From contig NZ_SWBM01000008.1 in the NCBI RefSeq assembly GCF_005116465.1, positions 60,739-124,738 on the forward strand: a DNA stretch of 64,000 nt. Direction: 5' to 3'. Source of the DNA: Robertmurraya kyonggiensis. GTDB lineage: Bacteria > Bacillota > Bacilli > Bacillales > Cytobacillaceae. The translations under genes were made by a program, and so were the position numbers. How positions within the stretch are numbered: position 1 is the first letter of the stretch; each line of letters starts with the position of its first letter. Of the stretch, positions 1 through 8,983 are shown piece after piece. The notes under the pieces are model-generated. The model did not search any database. It was not told where the DNA came from and saw nothing but the letters and a program-made list of their open reading frames with translations.

Positions 1-818
1 AATAAGGTCCCATTTTCATTATTATGTGTGCATAAATAAAATAAATCTCCAATCAAATAATTTATATCTTCAAAAGTTATGCGCGCTGATTCAGTTACTA
101 ATTTTCCTAGTTTTGAAGATACGTTGTGAACAAAGTTTTGAATATCAGCATCAATAGCAATTGGTGTTATAGAAAACCTTGATAATAAACTTTTTTCAGT
201 CTCTCCACATCTTTTTCTGTAATCAAATTCTTTTCTTTCTACTTCACTTGGATATTCTTTCAATTTTTTTAATAAATCGTCTTTTTCATCTATCTGTAAA
301 TCGAAATTTTTATTAAATAAATAGTGTTCCATTTTAACACTTTTCGAACTATTGATTAAATAATTGGTAATTAGTTCAAATTGAGTAATTTTATCTGTAC
401 TTTTTGGATAAAAACGTGCCAGCGGTAATAATTTTTGCAACCAACCATTATATAATTTGGTATCTGTTACTGATTCAACATATTTTCTTTCTTTTTTAAC
501 CTTTGACTTTACTTGAATAAACCTAATTACTTTACTATTGCCAACAATAATATCCTGATGGAGCTCTAATGCAATAAAGTCCCATTTGCCCTCCAAAAGT
601 TCAGCAAGATAATAAAGCGATGATAGAAATTGAAAATAATAACCAGTAAGTGCGTTTTGCCCACCTGTTTCCTCCGGTTCTTCACTATATAACTTATTGA
701 ACATTGAAGTAATTTCTGCTTTATTATATTCTTTTAACTCTTTCAAAGTTTCGATATTATTCTTTTCATATTCAGATTTGTCTTTTTGCAAGATGTCCAA
801 AATAAAGTCTTTTTCCAT
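1..818 (-). CDS. Cap4/DUF4297-like endonuclease, N-terminal part (cut by window edge)
   Basis: Reading from an ATG at 818, the frame stays open for 272 codons to the left edge, so the C-terminus is missing. An AAAGGAAG ribosome site lies about 8 nt upstream. Residues about 45-105 contain TGGQNALTGYYFQFLSSLYY, then an acidic stretch ending ALELHQD and then FIQVKSK. This G-G-x(n)-YxFQ ... E/D ... QVK layout is that of the PD-(D/E)xK nuclease domain of DUF4297, found in the CBASS effector Cap4 and related phage-defence proteins, where it cuts double-stranded DNA. Base composition is much more AT-rich than rlmCD next door, which suggests transfer. The partner genes and C-terminal sensor lie outside the window. 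The family call is from motif recognition only. Confidence 0.7.
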   Translation of the reverse strand, partial: MEKDFILDILQKDKSEYEKNNIETLKELKEYNKAEITSMFNKLYSEEPEETGGQNALTGYYFQFLSSLYYLAELLEGKWDFIALELHQDIIVGNSKVIRFIQVKSKVKKERKYVESVTDTKLYNGWLQKLLPLARFYPKSTDKITQFELITNYLINSSKSVKMEHYLFNKNFDLQIDEKDDLLKKLKEYPSEVERKEFDYRKRCGETEKSLLSRFSITPIAIDADIQNFVHNVSSKLGKLVTESARITFEDINYLIGDLFYLCTHNNENGTL

Positions 819-1330
819 TTTAATCTTCCTTTTATTAATTTATGAAATAAACAAGAATGATAAGTACAAAAAAATCAAATTTATATAAATCCTGTTACCT
901 ATACTCTCTCATAAATTTGACTAGATTCTCCACGTGTCTTTTCGATTCATTATTCTCTTCTACTTTATAATTTATTTCAATCCCTCTCCTAATCTATTTC
1001 CACTATACAGAATATGTTATTCTACCGATTTATCAATTTCACATTTCTATTATAAATTATTTCAGAATTATACCTGAGGACTCCATTTCAACATCTTTAA
1101 GAATATCAATCTATCCTTTGATAATTTCACTTAATGTATCTACTAATTCTAATAATAACTTTGAATTCTATAATCATGTTAGACAGTAAATTCCCTAACA
1201 TACAAATTATACTAAAATTTTACCGATTAGATAGTAAATATTCCCATAAAACATTAGTCAGATAATCTAAACTTCTTTTTTGGTTTACACTGCTTAATTA
1301 CAATCTTCAAATATTCATCGGAGCATACAG
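819..1330. other. AT-rich spacer without a convincing gene
   Basis: About 510 bp of very AT-rich sequence between the nuclease gene and rlmCD. No open frame with a ribosome site was found on either strand. The near part presumably carries the nuclease promoter. The short plus-strand frame at 697-888 lies largely inside the nuclease gene and is a shadow. Confidence 0.6.
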
Positions 1331-1359
1331 AAAAAAACAGAAACCCCCTCAGGTTTCTG
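1331..1359 (-). terminator. rlmCD terminator
   Basis: An 8-bp perfect stem (CAGAAACC/GGTTTCTG, 1338-1345 with 1352-1359) and a 6-nt loop are followed on the minus strand by seven T residues. The stem overlaps the last codons and stop of rlmCD. Confidence 0.85.
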
Positions 1360-2734
1360 CTTCTCCCTTCAACTGTATCCTCGCCACAGCCTCACAATGC
1401 GTAGTATGCGGAAACATATCCACTGGCTGGACTTCTACTGTCTTGTATCCCCCATCTTCCAAGATGCGTAAATCGCGTGCCAATGTAGCCGGATTACACG
1501 AAACGTAAACTACTTTCCGAGGTTTCATGTCGATAATGGTGCGTAGCAGTGCTTCATCACAGCCTTTGCGCGGAGGATCTACTACCAACACATCAGCCTT
1601 ATTCCCTTCCTCATACCATTTCGGAATCACAACTTCCGCCTCTCCAGCTTCAAATTCCGCGTTCTCTATCCCATTCAACGCTGCATTCTTCTTCGCGTCT
1701 TCGATTGCTTCTGGAACAATCTCTACACCGAATACCTTCTGTGCTTTCTGTGCCAAGAACAATGAAATCGTCCCAATTCCACAATAAGCATCGATCACTG
1801 ACTCTGAACCAGTCAAATCCGCATACTCCAACGCTTTATCATACAACACCTTCGTCTGTACAGGGTTCACCTGATAGAACGACAATGCCGAGATTGCGAA
1901 CCGAACATCTCCAATATAGTCATAAATCACTTCGGAGCCCCAAAGCACCTTTGTTTTATCCCCCAGGATCACATTCGTGCGCTTTGAGTTGACGTTGTGG
2001 ACAATTGATTTGACCTTTGGCAATCGAGCCACAATCTCCTCAACAATCTTCTCCACAAATGGAATCTCTCCTGTTCGCGTGACGATTACGACCATTAGCT
2101 CGCCTGTTTGCTGACCGTAGCGGGCCATGATGTGTCGTAAGACACCTTTGTGAGTTTCTTCATTATAAGCAGGGATTCCAAGTTTTCCGCAGATTTCTTT
2201 GACAGCTTGAACCGCTTCGTTGATCTCAGGAATCTGAATTAGGCTTTCATCGGTGTCGACGATTTCGTGGCTTCTTGGTTTGAAGAAGCCAGCGATGAGC
2301 TTGCCGTCTTTTTCGCCAACAGGTACTTGGGCTTTGTTGCGGTAATGCCATGGGTTGTCCATGCCTAGGATTGGATGCACAACCACATCCTCAAGCTTTC
2401 CAATGCGCATCAACACTTGGCGAACCTGGTTCTCTTTATACTTCAGTTGTCCTTCGTAGCTAATGTGTTCAAGTTGGCAGCCTCCGTATTTAGGCAATTC
2501 CTCTCGCGGGATCTCGATACGGTAAGGGCTCTTTTCATAGAGCTCGTCTAGACGGCCGAAGCCGTACCCTTTGTTCACCTTAATGACCTTGACCTTTGCC
2601 TTTTCTCCTGGTAAGCCGTTGGGTACAAAAATGGGGTAGCCATCGACTTTGGCAACGCCTGCTCCGTCATGGGTTAAATCTTCAAATATTACATCTATGT
2701 AGTCATTCTTTTGAACGGGTAATGTACGTTTCAT
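1349..2734 (-). CDS. rlmCD: 23S rRNA (uracil-C5)-methyltransferase, RlmCD/YefA type
   Basis: 461 aa, typical of the TrmA/RumA family. An N-terminal TRAM RNA-binding domain (about 1-65) is followed by the catalytic half. [15 protein letters not shown] (about 316) is the SAM-binding loop, [10 protein letters not shown] (about 385) the substrate motif, [13 protein letters not shown] (about 410) carries the nucleophilic Cys, and [10 protein letters not shown] near the end carries the catalytic Glu. In B. subtilis YefA one enzyme makes m5U747 and m5U1939 (established knowledge). The region that binds a 4Fe-4S cluster in E. coli RlmD keeps only one Cys here (GGCQLEH), so a cluster is unlikely. ATG at 2734 follows AGAGG. 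Confidence 0.93.
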   Translation of the reverse strand: MKRTLPVQKNDYIDVIFEDLTHDGAGVAKVDGYPIFVPNGLPGEKAKVKVIKVNKGYGFGRLDELYEKSPYRIEIPREELPKYGGCQLEHISYEGQLKYKENQVRQVLMRIGKLEDVVVHPILGMDNPWHYRNKAQVPVGEKDGKLIAGFFKPRSHEIVDTDESLIQIPEINEAVQAVKEICGKLGIPAYNEETHKGVLRHIMARYGQQTGELMVVIVTRTGEIPFVEKIVEEIVARLPKVKSIVHNVNSKRTNVILGDKTKVLWGSEVIYDYIGDVRFAISALSFYQVNPVQTKVLYDKALEYADLTGSESVIDAYCGIGTISLFLAQKAQKVFGVEIVPEAIEDAKKNAALNGIENAEFEAGEAEVVIPKWYEEGNKADVLVVDPPRKGCDEALLRTIIDMKPRKVVYVSCNPATLARDLRILEDGGYKTVEVQPVDMFPHTTHCEAVARIQLKGEAET

Positions 2735-2800
2735 TCATTAATTCCTCTTTCTGATCCTTCATATACAGGTGATTGTATCATACCTTGAGTGCAAAGAACA

Positions 2801-2976
2801 AAAGCGCAAGCGCCTTCAGAACAATCAAAAGACAGATTGTTCCTGCGAAGAAGATTCTTAGGAGCTTTCCTTAGTGCTCAGCCCCGACAAGCGCTGGAGG
2901 ACCAAATGAGGAAGTTTGTTCTTCAACTTCATCATCTGGTCTGAAGCGACCTCGAGGGGCTAGGCGCTGGAGCTAA
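2801..2976. repeat. GCGC-ended intergenic repeat element, copy 1
   Basis: The element begins with AAAGCGCAAGCGCCTT and ends with TAGGCGCTGGAGCTA, so the ends are an imperfect inverted repeat (AGCGCCTT against AGGCGCT). The middle contains GCCCCGACAAGCGCTGGAGG. A second copy with the same ends is at 11914-12062. No coding frame. It is REP/MITE-like, and I believe similar elements are frequent in Bacillaceae spacers. Confidence 0.7.
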
Positions 2977-3042
2977 ACGTAGATACACTTTATAACAAAC
3001 TTATCCACAACAGCGAAATCTATAATTTCCTAAACAAATAAA

Positions 3043-3063
3043 AAGCTAGCGCAGGGCTAGCTT
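3043..3063 (-). terminator. mrp operon terminator
   Basis: AAGCTAGC and GCTAGCTT pair around a 5-nt loop just after the mrpG stop; the minus strand continues with TTTTTATTT. Confidence 0.85.
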
Positions 3064-3065
3064 CA

Positions 3066-3443
3066 TCAAACAGGTTCGTTATCCTCTCGATCCAAAACTT
3101 CCTTCAAATCATCCTGCACTGATTCTTTCGCTAGTGGTGCTTTCGAGCGATAAGCCGAGCGGATGAGCACATGGGAAGCGACTGGTGCTGTGAGGAATAC
3201 GAAGAAGATTCCTAGAAATAACCGAATGCTGAAGTAATGCTCTTCTAATAGAAAGAAGAAAAATGTTCCGACAAGGATAAATAAGACGCCGATTGTTGTA
3301 CTTTTTGAGGCGGCATGGGAGCGTGTGTAGACATCAGGGAGCCTCATTAACCCAATCGCACTCAGGAAACTAAAGATCGTGCCAATTAAGATTAATAGCA
3401 CAGGAACGACTTCATTTGGGATGCTTGCGCTCAATGACGACAC
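3066..3443 (-). CDS. mrpG: Na+/H+ antiporter subunit MrpG
   Basis: 125 aa with three predicted membrane helices (about 12-33, 45-62, 68-90) and a charged cytoplasmic tail. GLMRLPDVYTRSHAASKSTT is the signature of the MnhG/PhaG family. It is a small subunit of the hetero-oligomeric Mrp antiporter, which exchanges cytoplasmic Na+ for external H+ and supports alkali and salt tolerance. Last gene of the operon; its start overlaps mrpF by 32 bp, which suggests translational coupling. Confidence 0.95.
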   Translation of the reverse strand: MSSLSASIPNEVVPVLLILIGTIFSFLSAIGLMRLPDVYTRSHAASKSTTIGVLFILVGTFFFFLLEEHYFSIRLFLGIFFVFLTAPVASHVLIRSAYRSKAPLAKESVQDDLKEVLDREDNEPV

Positions 3444-3696
3444 CCCTTTCTAGATATCTGGCAAACGCGATCGTGCCGATAAAGGATAGGATTCCAATCA
3501 AAAGAATGACTTCGAAAAAACCTGTACTTCTGATTAAGACGGAGAATATCGCCACGCCTGATATGATATTGATGCCTAATGCATCCAATGCCTGAACACG
3601 GTCAGAGGCCGTTGGTCCTTTTACCAGCCGATACATGATTGCGAGTATCGATAGGGTGAGAAATATAAGAGAGCCGATTAACATTCCTTTGATCAT
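3412..3696 (-). CDS. mrpF: Na+/H+ antiporter subunit MrpF
   Basis: 94 aa with three membrane helices. VKGPTASDRVQALDALGINI after the first helix is the conserved MnhF/PhaF motif, containing the Asp residues kept in the family. In Mrp complexes this subunit is required for activity and, in B. subtilis, is linked to bile-salt efflux as well as Na+ exchange (established knowledge). It overlaps mrpE by 4 bp and mrpG by 32 bp. Confidence 0.95.
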   Translation of the reverse strand: MIKGMLIGSLIFLTLSILAIMYRLVKGPTASDRVQALDALGINIISGVAIFSVLIRSTGFFEVILLIGILSFIGTIAFARYLERGVVIERKHPK

Positions 3697-4175
3697 GGTC
3701 GCGTCACCTTCTTTATCGCCATTTCAAAACGTTCTTTCGATTTGGAGAGAGACTTATTTGCTTCTGGAATATCCATGGCGTGTATATAAAACTTTTTACT
3801 ATCAGGAGATACCTCGACTACCACTGAGCCAGGTGTCAGATTCAATAAGAGGGCCAGTAACGTGACCTCCAAGTCTCCTTCTAAATCGGTTTCTAACGTG
3901 CAGATGCCTGGTTGAATCTTGATTCTTGGTCTGATCACGTGCCGAATCACGATAACGCTTGAGGTAAAAAGCTCATAGATAAAGACGATAATTAGCTTGA
4001 TGATGGCCAACAACGTAATCGGATAGAATTTCGTATTAAGAAATCGACGTAATATATATAGGACAAGCAAGCCAAATAAATAGCCGCTAAAAAATGTGAG
4101 GACGCTCCAATGATCCTGGAGAAACATCCATAGCACCCCAATAATTAAGTTGATCAGAACTTGCATGGGCATCAT
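3693..4175 (-). CDS. mrpE: Na+/H+ antiporter subunit MrpE
   Basis: 160 aa from the ATG at 4175, chosen because AAAGGGG lies 5 nt before it; the frame is open a few codons further upstream. Two or three N-terminal helices are followed by a soluble C-terminal half with RHVIRPRIKIQPGI and LLALLLNLTPGSVVVEV, both typical of MnhE/PhaE. It is needed for normal assembly and membrane level of the Mrp complex rather than for proton conduction itself (family knowledge). Sits between mrpD and mrpF. Confidence 0.93.
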   Translation of the reverse strand: MMPMQVLINLIIGVLWMFLQDHWSVLTFFSGYLFGLLVLYILRRFLNTKFYPITLLAIIKLIIVFIYELFTSSVIVIRHVIRPRIKIQPGICTLETDLEGDLEVTLLALLLNLTPGSVVVEVSPDSKKFYIHAMDIPEANKSLSKSKERFEMAIKKVTRP

Positions 4176-4200
4176 GACCACCCCTTTCCACACCTTTGAT

Positions 4201-5691
4201 TTATGGCTTTGGATTCAATCCGAGCACCGCTTCAATGTAAAAAGACGGATTCATCAACACTTCGACCGCTAAATCGACATACTCATGAATTGCTTGCGTT
4301 CCGATTCCAAGGGCGATCGTGAGGGCCGTTAGAATGCCAATCGGTAGCAACAAGCCAGCTGTTGTGCCCTGCTCCTCTTCTTCCTTAATGACCGTATATC
4401 CCCAGAAAGCATTCATGAACACTTTCATAATCGAGTACAGGACCATTAAGCTTGTAAAAAGCCCAATTGCTCCTAGCCAAAAGTAGCCCGCTTCGAACGT
4501 TCCTTCTGAAATAAAGAGCTTCCCGAGAAAGCCACTTAATGGTGGGATTCCAGACAACGACAAGGCAGCGATGAAAAACATCCAGCCTAATTGAGGATGC
4601 AAGCGAATCAAACCACTTAGGTCTCTTAGATTGCTTGTGCCGGTTAAATAAATGACCGTGCCTCCTAATAGAAAAATGAGTGCTTTTACAATCATGTCGT
4701 GGATTAAATAATAGAGTGCACCTGTCATTCCGACGGTTGTAAAAGAAGCGACACCAGCGAGAATAAATCCGACGCCGACAATCACGTTGTAGGTCAGAAT
4801 TCTTTTAATATCCCAAAAAGCGACGGCACCTACGGCTCCTAATACCATCGTAATTGCCGCAAGGATACCAATGAATAAGTGCGTAACCTCTGGTTCATGG
4901 TAGAACACTAGCGTAAACATTCGTACAATCGCATAAATGCCCACCTTTGTGAGAAGGGCTGCGAAAATCGCCGAAATCGCTGTAGGAGGTGCGCTGTATG
5001 CCCCTGGGAGCCAGAAGAACAAGAACAATCCCGCTTTTAAACTGAAGACGATTAAGAAAAGAATCGCGACTGTCGTCATCAGTCCGTCTTGCCCAACCTC
5101 TGCTACCCTTAAGGAAAGATGGGCGAAGTTCAGTGTTCCTGTCATCGCATAAAGGAATGCGATTGCGACCAAGAAAAGAAAGGACGACAAAATATTGATT
5201 AAGATATATTTAATCGACTCTCTCAGTTGAATTTTCGTGCCTCCCAAAGAGATGAGGACATAAGAGGCTACAAGCATGACTTCAAAACAAACGAATAGAT
5301 TGAAGACGTCCCCGGTCATGAACGAGCCAATGACACCCGTAATTAAGAATAAGAACAGTGGGTAAAAGTAAAAGTTCTCTCGCTCTGTTCCAATTGTTCG
5401 AAATGCGTACAGCAAGCAGCAAAAGGCTACGATACTTGTGGTGGTGATCAATAGGGCCGCGAGCATGTCAACGACCATTGTGACGCCAAACGGTGCTACC
5501 CAGCCACCAAGATGCAAGGTTTGGATTCCCTCACTCTTTACTTGAAGCATCAAATAAACAGTGACGATTCCAACAGCCGCCATGGAGATAAGACTAAGGT
5601 AGCGCTGTAACTTCAGTCTTTTTCTAAAAATAATCATAATCATCCCGAAGATGACTGGAATGATGATCGGGAATATCACGATATTATTCAT
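4201..5691 (-). CDS. mrpD: Na+/H+ antiporter subunit MrpD (NuoM/N-like)
   Basis: 496 aa, about 14 membrane helices, of the proton-translocating NADH-dehydrogenase-like family (NuoL/M/N). Conserved stretches are MTGDVFNLFVCFEVMLVASY (with the helix-5 Glu), SLKAGLFLFFWLPGAYSAPP with the family Lys, and DIKRILTYNVIVGVGF. Together with MrpA it is thought to form the proton and cation path. Length is normal. Its start overlaps the mrpC stop by 8 bp. Confidence 0.96.
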   Translation of the reverse strand: MNNIVIFPIIIPVIFGMIMIIFRKRLKLQRYLSLISMAAVGIVTVYLMLQVKSEGIQTLHLGGWVAPFGVTMVVDMLAALLITTTSIVAFCCLLYAFRTIGTERENFYFYPLFLFLITGVIGSFMTGDVFNLFVCFEVMLVASYVLISLGGTKIQLRESIKYILINILSSFLFLVAIAFLYAMTGTLNFAHLSLRVAEVGQDGLMTTVAILFLIVFSLKAGLFLFFWLPGAYSAPPTAISAIFAALLTKVGIYAIVRMFTLVFYHEPEVTHLFIGILAAITMVLGAVGAVAFWDIKRILTYNVIVGVGFILAGVASFTTVGMTGALYYLIHDMIVKALIFLLGGTVIYLTGTSNLRDLSGLIRLHPQLGWMFFIAALSLSGIPPLSGFLGKLFISEGTFEAGYFWLGAIGLFTSLMVLYSIMKVFMNAFWGYTVIKEEEEQGTTAGLLLPIGILTALTIALGIGTQAIHEYVDLAVEVLMNPSFYIEAVLGLNPKP

Positions 5692-6022
5692 CTTCTTTAC
5701 CTCTCAATTGCTCGGTATCATCGGTACCTAACACGATGTAAGCACGGTAGCTCAATACTAAAAAGAGAGCGGTGGTAGCGAAATTAATCACGATTGCTGT
5801 TAATAAAAGAGCCTGCGGGAGCGAATCGGTATAGGTTAAATTTTTCAGGCCTAAAAGCGGTGGACCACCTTTTTTTAACCCACCCATCGTGATAATGAGT
5901 AGATTCACACCATGTCCGATAATTGAAGTACCGAGAATGATCCGCAACAGACTTTTCGTCAAAATCAAATAGGTGCCAATCGAGAACAACACACCGACAA
6001 GGAGACACATTAACGTTTCCAT
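5684..6022 (-). CDS. mrpC: Na+/H+ antiporter subunit MrpC (NuoK-like)
   Basis: 112 aa, three membrane helices, homologous to NuoK. GTYLILTKSLLRIILGTSII and DSLPQALLLTAIVINFATTA are the standard MnhC/PhaC motifs. The stop of mrpB and the start of mrpC share 1 bp (6022), and mrpC overlaps mrpD by 8 bp, so the genes are tightly coupled. Confidence 0.96.
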   Translation of the reverse strand: METLMCLLVGVLFSIGTYLILTKSLLRIILGTSIIGHGVNLLIITMGGLKKGGPPLLGLKNLTYTDSLPQALLLTAIVINFATTALFLVLSYRAYIVLGTDDTEQLRGKEDE

Positions 6023-6447
6023 TAGCGATCATCTCCTATGCTCATAATAATCGTCAAAGCCGTTCCAATAACGGCAAGGGCCACCCCAATATCGAAGAGC
6101 ACGGCTGTCGCAAGCTCGGTCTTCCCGAAGATTGGCAGATAGAAGTAGCCAAAGGCTTGTGATAAGAACGGTACATCAAAGAGCAAGCTTCCTAGCCCCG
6201 TTAATACAGCGATTAAGACGCCGATGGCTGCGACCATTTTGAAATCCAACGGGATATTTTTTCGAACGGTTTCAATATCAAAGGTTAGGAAGAGAAGGAT
6301 GACTGCCGAAGCAAATGCCAATCCTCCGATAAATCCCCCACCTGGATAGTGGTGTCCTGAAATAAACAAGTTGATTGCAAATGTGAAAATAATGACAACC
6401 GCAACCTTTGCGACGCTGCGGATGATGATATCATTCGGCTCCTTCAT
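6022..6447 (-). CDS. mrpB: Na+/H+ antiporter subunit MrpB
   Basis: 141 aa, four predicted helices. FISGHHYPGGGFIGGLAFAS is the hallmark of the MnhB family (DUF4040/MnhB domain), with the conserved GGGF turn. In the operon order A-B-C-D-E-F-G it lies just after mrpA, with a 17-bp overlap. Membrane subunit of the cation/proton antiporter. Confidence 0.96.
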   Translation of the reverse strand: MKEPNDIIIRSVAKVAVVIIFTFAINLFISGHHYPGGGFIGGLAFASAVILLFLTFDIETVRKNIPLDFKMVAAIGVLIAVLTGLGSLLFDVPFLSQAFGYFYLPIFGKTELATAVLFDIGVALAVIGTALTIIMSIGDDR

Positions 6448-8839
6448 CCTTATCCCTCCCTTCTGATTTCAGTTTGATTAACGTGTAGACGCCAAGTCCC
6501 GCCATCGTTAAAACAAGAATTTCGAGCATCGTATCAACGCCACGGAAGTCCACTAGAATGGCGTTAACAATATTTTTCGCCCCAGCCAACTTATACGAGT
6601 TCTCATAGTAGGTCGAAATGGAGTCAAACAGACGTGTGCCATTTGCCGATAAAGCAACAATCGTGACAATGACACCTACTCCAATGGAAATGAGGGCATT
6701 TGTGACTTTGAAGGGAATCCGGGACATTTCTTTTCGTAGTTCAGGCAAATGATAGAAACATAATAGGAACAACACCGTCGTGACCGTTTCAACGACCAGT
6801 TGGGTAAGAGCCAAGTCTGGCGCTCGGAATAGAACAAATAAGAAGGATACTAAGAAACCTAGGGCCCCAACGGCAATTACCGATGTCATGCGGGACTTTG
6901 AGAATAGGACAGTCACCGCTGAAATGACCATCGCCACAATGATTCCAGCTTCGTAAACATTGACATGGGCATCCGTAGAATGATTAATCACCACACCACC
7001 AAACTTCCATAGAGCACCACCGACTACGACAATGATGAAGGCAAAGATATAGACGAGGTAATCCCTTATAAAACCTGTCATATAGCGGTTCGTTGTTTTT
7101 TCAGAGATGGCTTCAAGTGATTGTAAGCCGAGATTATAAAAATGATTGATGGTTAATGAATCCGGGTAGTAATCATAAAGACCGTACCATTTTTTCAAAA
7201 AGCGATACATGATGGTTCCGAATACAACGACGCCCATCGTCATCATTAATTCCGTATTGAATCCGTGCCACGGACTAATTTTAATACTCAGATCCCCTGC
7301 TAAAGTTGGCAGGACACTTTCCCATGCTGGTGTTAATAAATACTTGGATGCCACATTTGGGAAAAAGAAGAGTGCAACCACAAGTGTGCCTAGTATCATT
7401 GGCGAGAGTAACATGCCAATTGGCGCCTCATGCACCTGCTTATCGACGCGCACAAACGTAGGCTTCCTTCTAAACGTTTTAAACACAAGAATCATGCTGT
7501 AGATAAACGTAAAGACACTTGCGACCCAAGCAATAATCGGGAATAGGAATCCAAGTGTATCTAGGTTAAAAATGGACTTCTCTGCTGTATTGAGTACAGC
7601 TGTGAAGAACATTTCTTTGCTTAGGAAACCATTAAACGGTGGTAGCCCAGCCATCGCAAAGCCACCAATGACGGTTAAGGTAAAAGAGATTGGCATTAAA
7701 TGCATTAAGCCGCCGAGCTTTCGAATATCCCGTGTTCCCGTTTCATGGTCAATGATTCCCACTACCATGAACAAGGAACCTTTGAAGGTCGCGTGGTTGA
7801 GCAGGTGAAAAATCGCGGCAAAGATGGCGACTGCGTAGACAAAGGATTCATCTCCATATCCGAAATATAACGCACCAGAACCCATGCCAAGAAGACTCAT
7901 GATTAAGCCGAGCTGGCTAATGGTCGAATAGGCGAGTAAAGCCTTTAAGTCGGTTTGTCGGACGGCGTTGATCGAGCCGTAAAGTAAGGTTATGAGTCCA
8001 ATTCCAGAAACAAGCCAAAACCATACAGCCTCCCCACCAAATACGGGAGTTAGTCTCGCGACTAAGTAGATCCCCGCTTTTACCATGGTTGCAGAATGAA
8101 GATACGCACTAATCGGTGTTGGTGCTTCCATTGCATCTGGTAGCCAAATGCTGAATGGAAATTGCGCCGATTTTGTAAAAGCACCGATTAAAATGAGAAT
8201 CATCGCTGGGATAAATAACGTGTTTGTGTTAAGTGTTTCGCTGCTTATTAGAGTGCGGATGCTATACGTATCTGCGATCATCGAAAGCATGATGAACCCT
8301 GCTAGCATGGAGAGACCGCCAAAAATCGTAATAAGCATCGACTTTTGCGCCCCGTATCTCGATTTTTCACGTTGATACCAATAGGCGATTAACAAGAACG
8401 AGGATACGCTTGTCAGCTCCCAAAAGACATAGAGAACGAAGATGTTGTCAGAGAAGACAAGACCAAGCATGGCCCCCATGAACATTAATAAATAGACGTA
8501 AAAGTTATGCAACGCTTCACGGTGCTTTGACATATAGTAAATAGAATAAAGGACGACGAGCGCTCCAATTCCAGCAATGATAAGGGCAAACAGCAGACTC
8601 AACCCATCCACATAGATCGTAAAGTTAATGTCATAGGCTGGAAGCCAAGGTAATGTCGCCGTGCGGGTATTCCCACTCGAGATTTCGGGGATAAAGGTAA
8701 ACAGATAGAAAAATAGGATGAGTGGAATCAATAATACGAACCAGCCTGTATGAATTCTCTGATTCATTTTTTTATAAAGAAATGGCACAAATATCGCGAA
8801 AATAAAAGGGGCCAAGATTAGTAAGTGCAACCAAGACAT
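6431..8839 (-). CDS. mrpA: Na+/H+ antiporter subunit MrpA (NuoL-like)
   Basis: 802 aa, the usual size of group-1 MrpA. The N-terminal about 500 residues are NuoL-like (VFWELTSVSSFLLIAYWYQR, TKSAQFPFSIWLPDAMEAPT, LHSATMVKAGIYLVARLTPV, LKALLAYSTISQLGLIMSLL). The C-terminal about 200 residues carry the extra MrpA helices ending in a domain like MrpB (FRAPDLALTQLVVETVTTVL). It is the largest subunit, essential for exchange. ATG at 8839 follows GGAGGG. First gene of the operon; a 144-bp divergent promoter region separates it from the Usp gene. Confidence 0.97.
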   Translation of the reverse strand: MSWLHLLILAPFIFAIFVPFLYKKMNQRIHTGWFVLLIPLILFFYLFTFIPEISSGNTRTATLPWLPAYDINFTIYVDGLSLLFALIIAGIGALVVLYSIYYMSKHREALHNFYVYLLMFMGAMLGLVFSDNIFVLYVFWELTSVSSFLLIAYWYQREKSRYGAQKSMLITIFGGLSMLAGFIMLSMIADTYSIRTLISSETLNTNTLFIPAMILILIGAFTKSAQFPFSIWLPDAMEAPTPISAYLHSATMVKAGIYLVARLTPVFGGEAVWFWLVSGIGLITLLYGSINAVRQTDLKALLAYSTISQLGLIMSLLGMGSGALYFGYGDESFVYAVAIFAAIFHLLNHATFKGSLFMVVGIIDHETGTRDIRKLGGLMHLMPISFTLTVIGGFAMAGLPPFNGFLSKEMFFTAVLNTAEKSIFNLDTLGFLFPIIAWVASVFTFIYSMILVFKTFRRKPTFVRVDKQVHEAPIGMLLSPMILGTLVVALFFFPNVASKYLLTPAWESVLPTLAGDLSIKISPWHGFNTELMMTMGVVVFGTIMYRFLKKWYGLYDYYPDSLTINHFYNLGLQSLEAISEKTTNRYMTGFIRDYLVYIFAFIIVVVGGALWKFGGVVINHSTDAHVNVYEAGIIVAMVISAVTVLFSKSRMTSVIAVGALGFLVSFLFVLFRAPDLALTQLVVETVTTVLFLLCFYHLPELRKEMSRIPFKVTNALISIGVGVIVTIVALSANGTRLFDSISTYYENSYKLAGAKNIVNAILVDFRGVDTMLEILVLTMAGLGVYTLIKLKSEGRDKDEGAE

Positions 8840-8983
8840 GTGTTGTCCCTCCTCTACTTGTGTTTACTTTGGTTTGATATCGGAATATCCATTGACTGAC
8901 AATGAGAGCATGGGTTATAGTCATACATAGTTTATTAGGACGTGAATCTACTACGTTCCATTTCTATTTTGAGGTGAACCACT

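Noticed and set aside
1175..1240. Two TTAGAYAGTAAAT repeats 48 bp apart in the AT-rich spacer
   Set aside because: Only two short matches in a very AT-rich region; chance cannot be excluded.
1527..1992. Plus-strand open frames inside rlmCD
   Set aside because: They are shadows of a well-supported minus-strand gene and lack ribosome sites.
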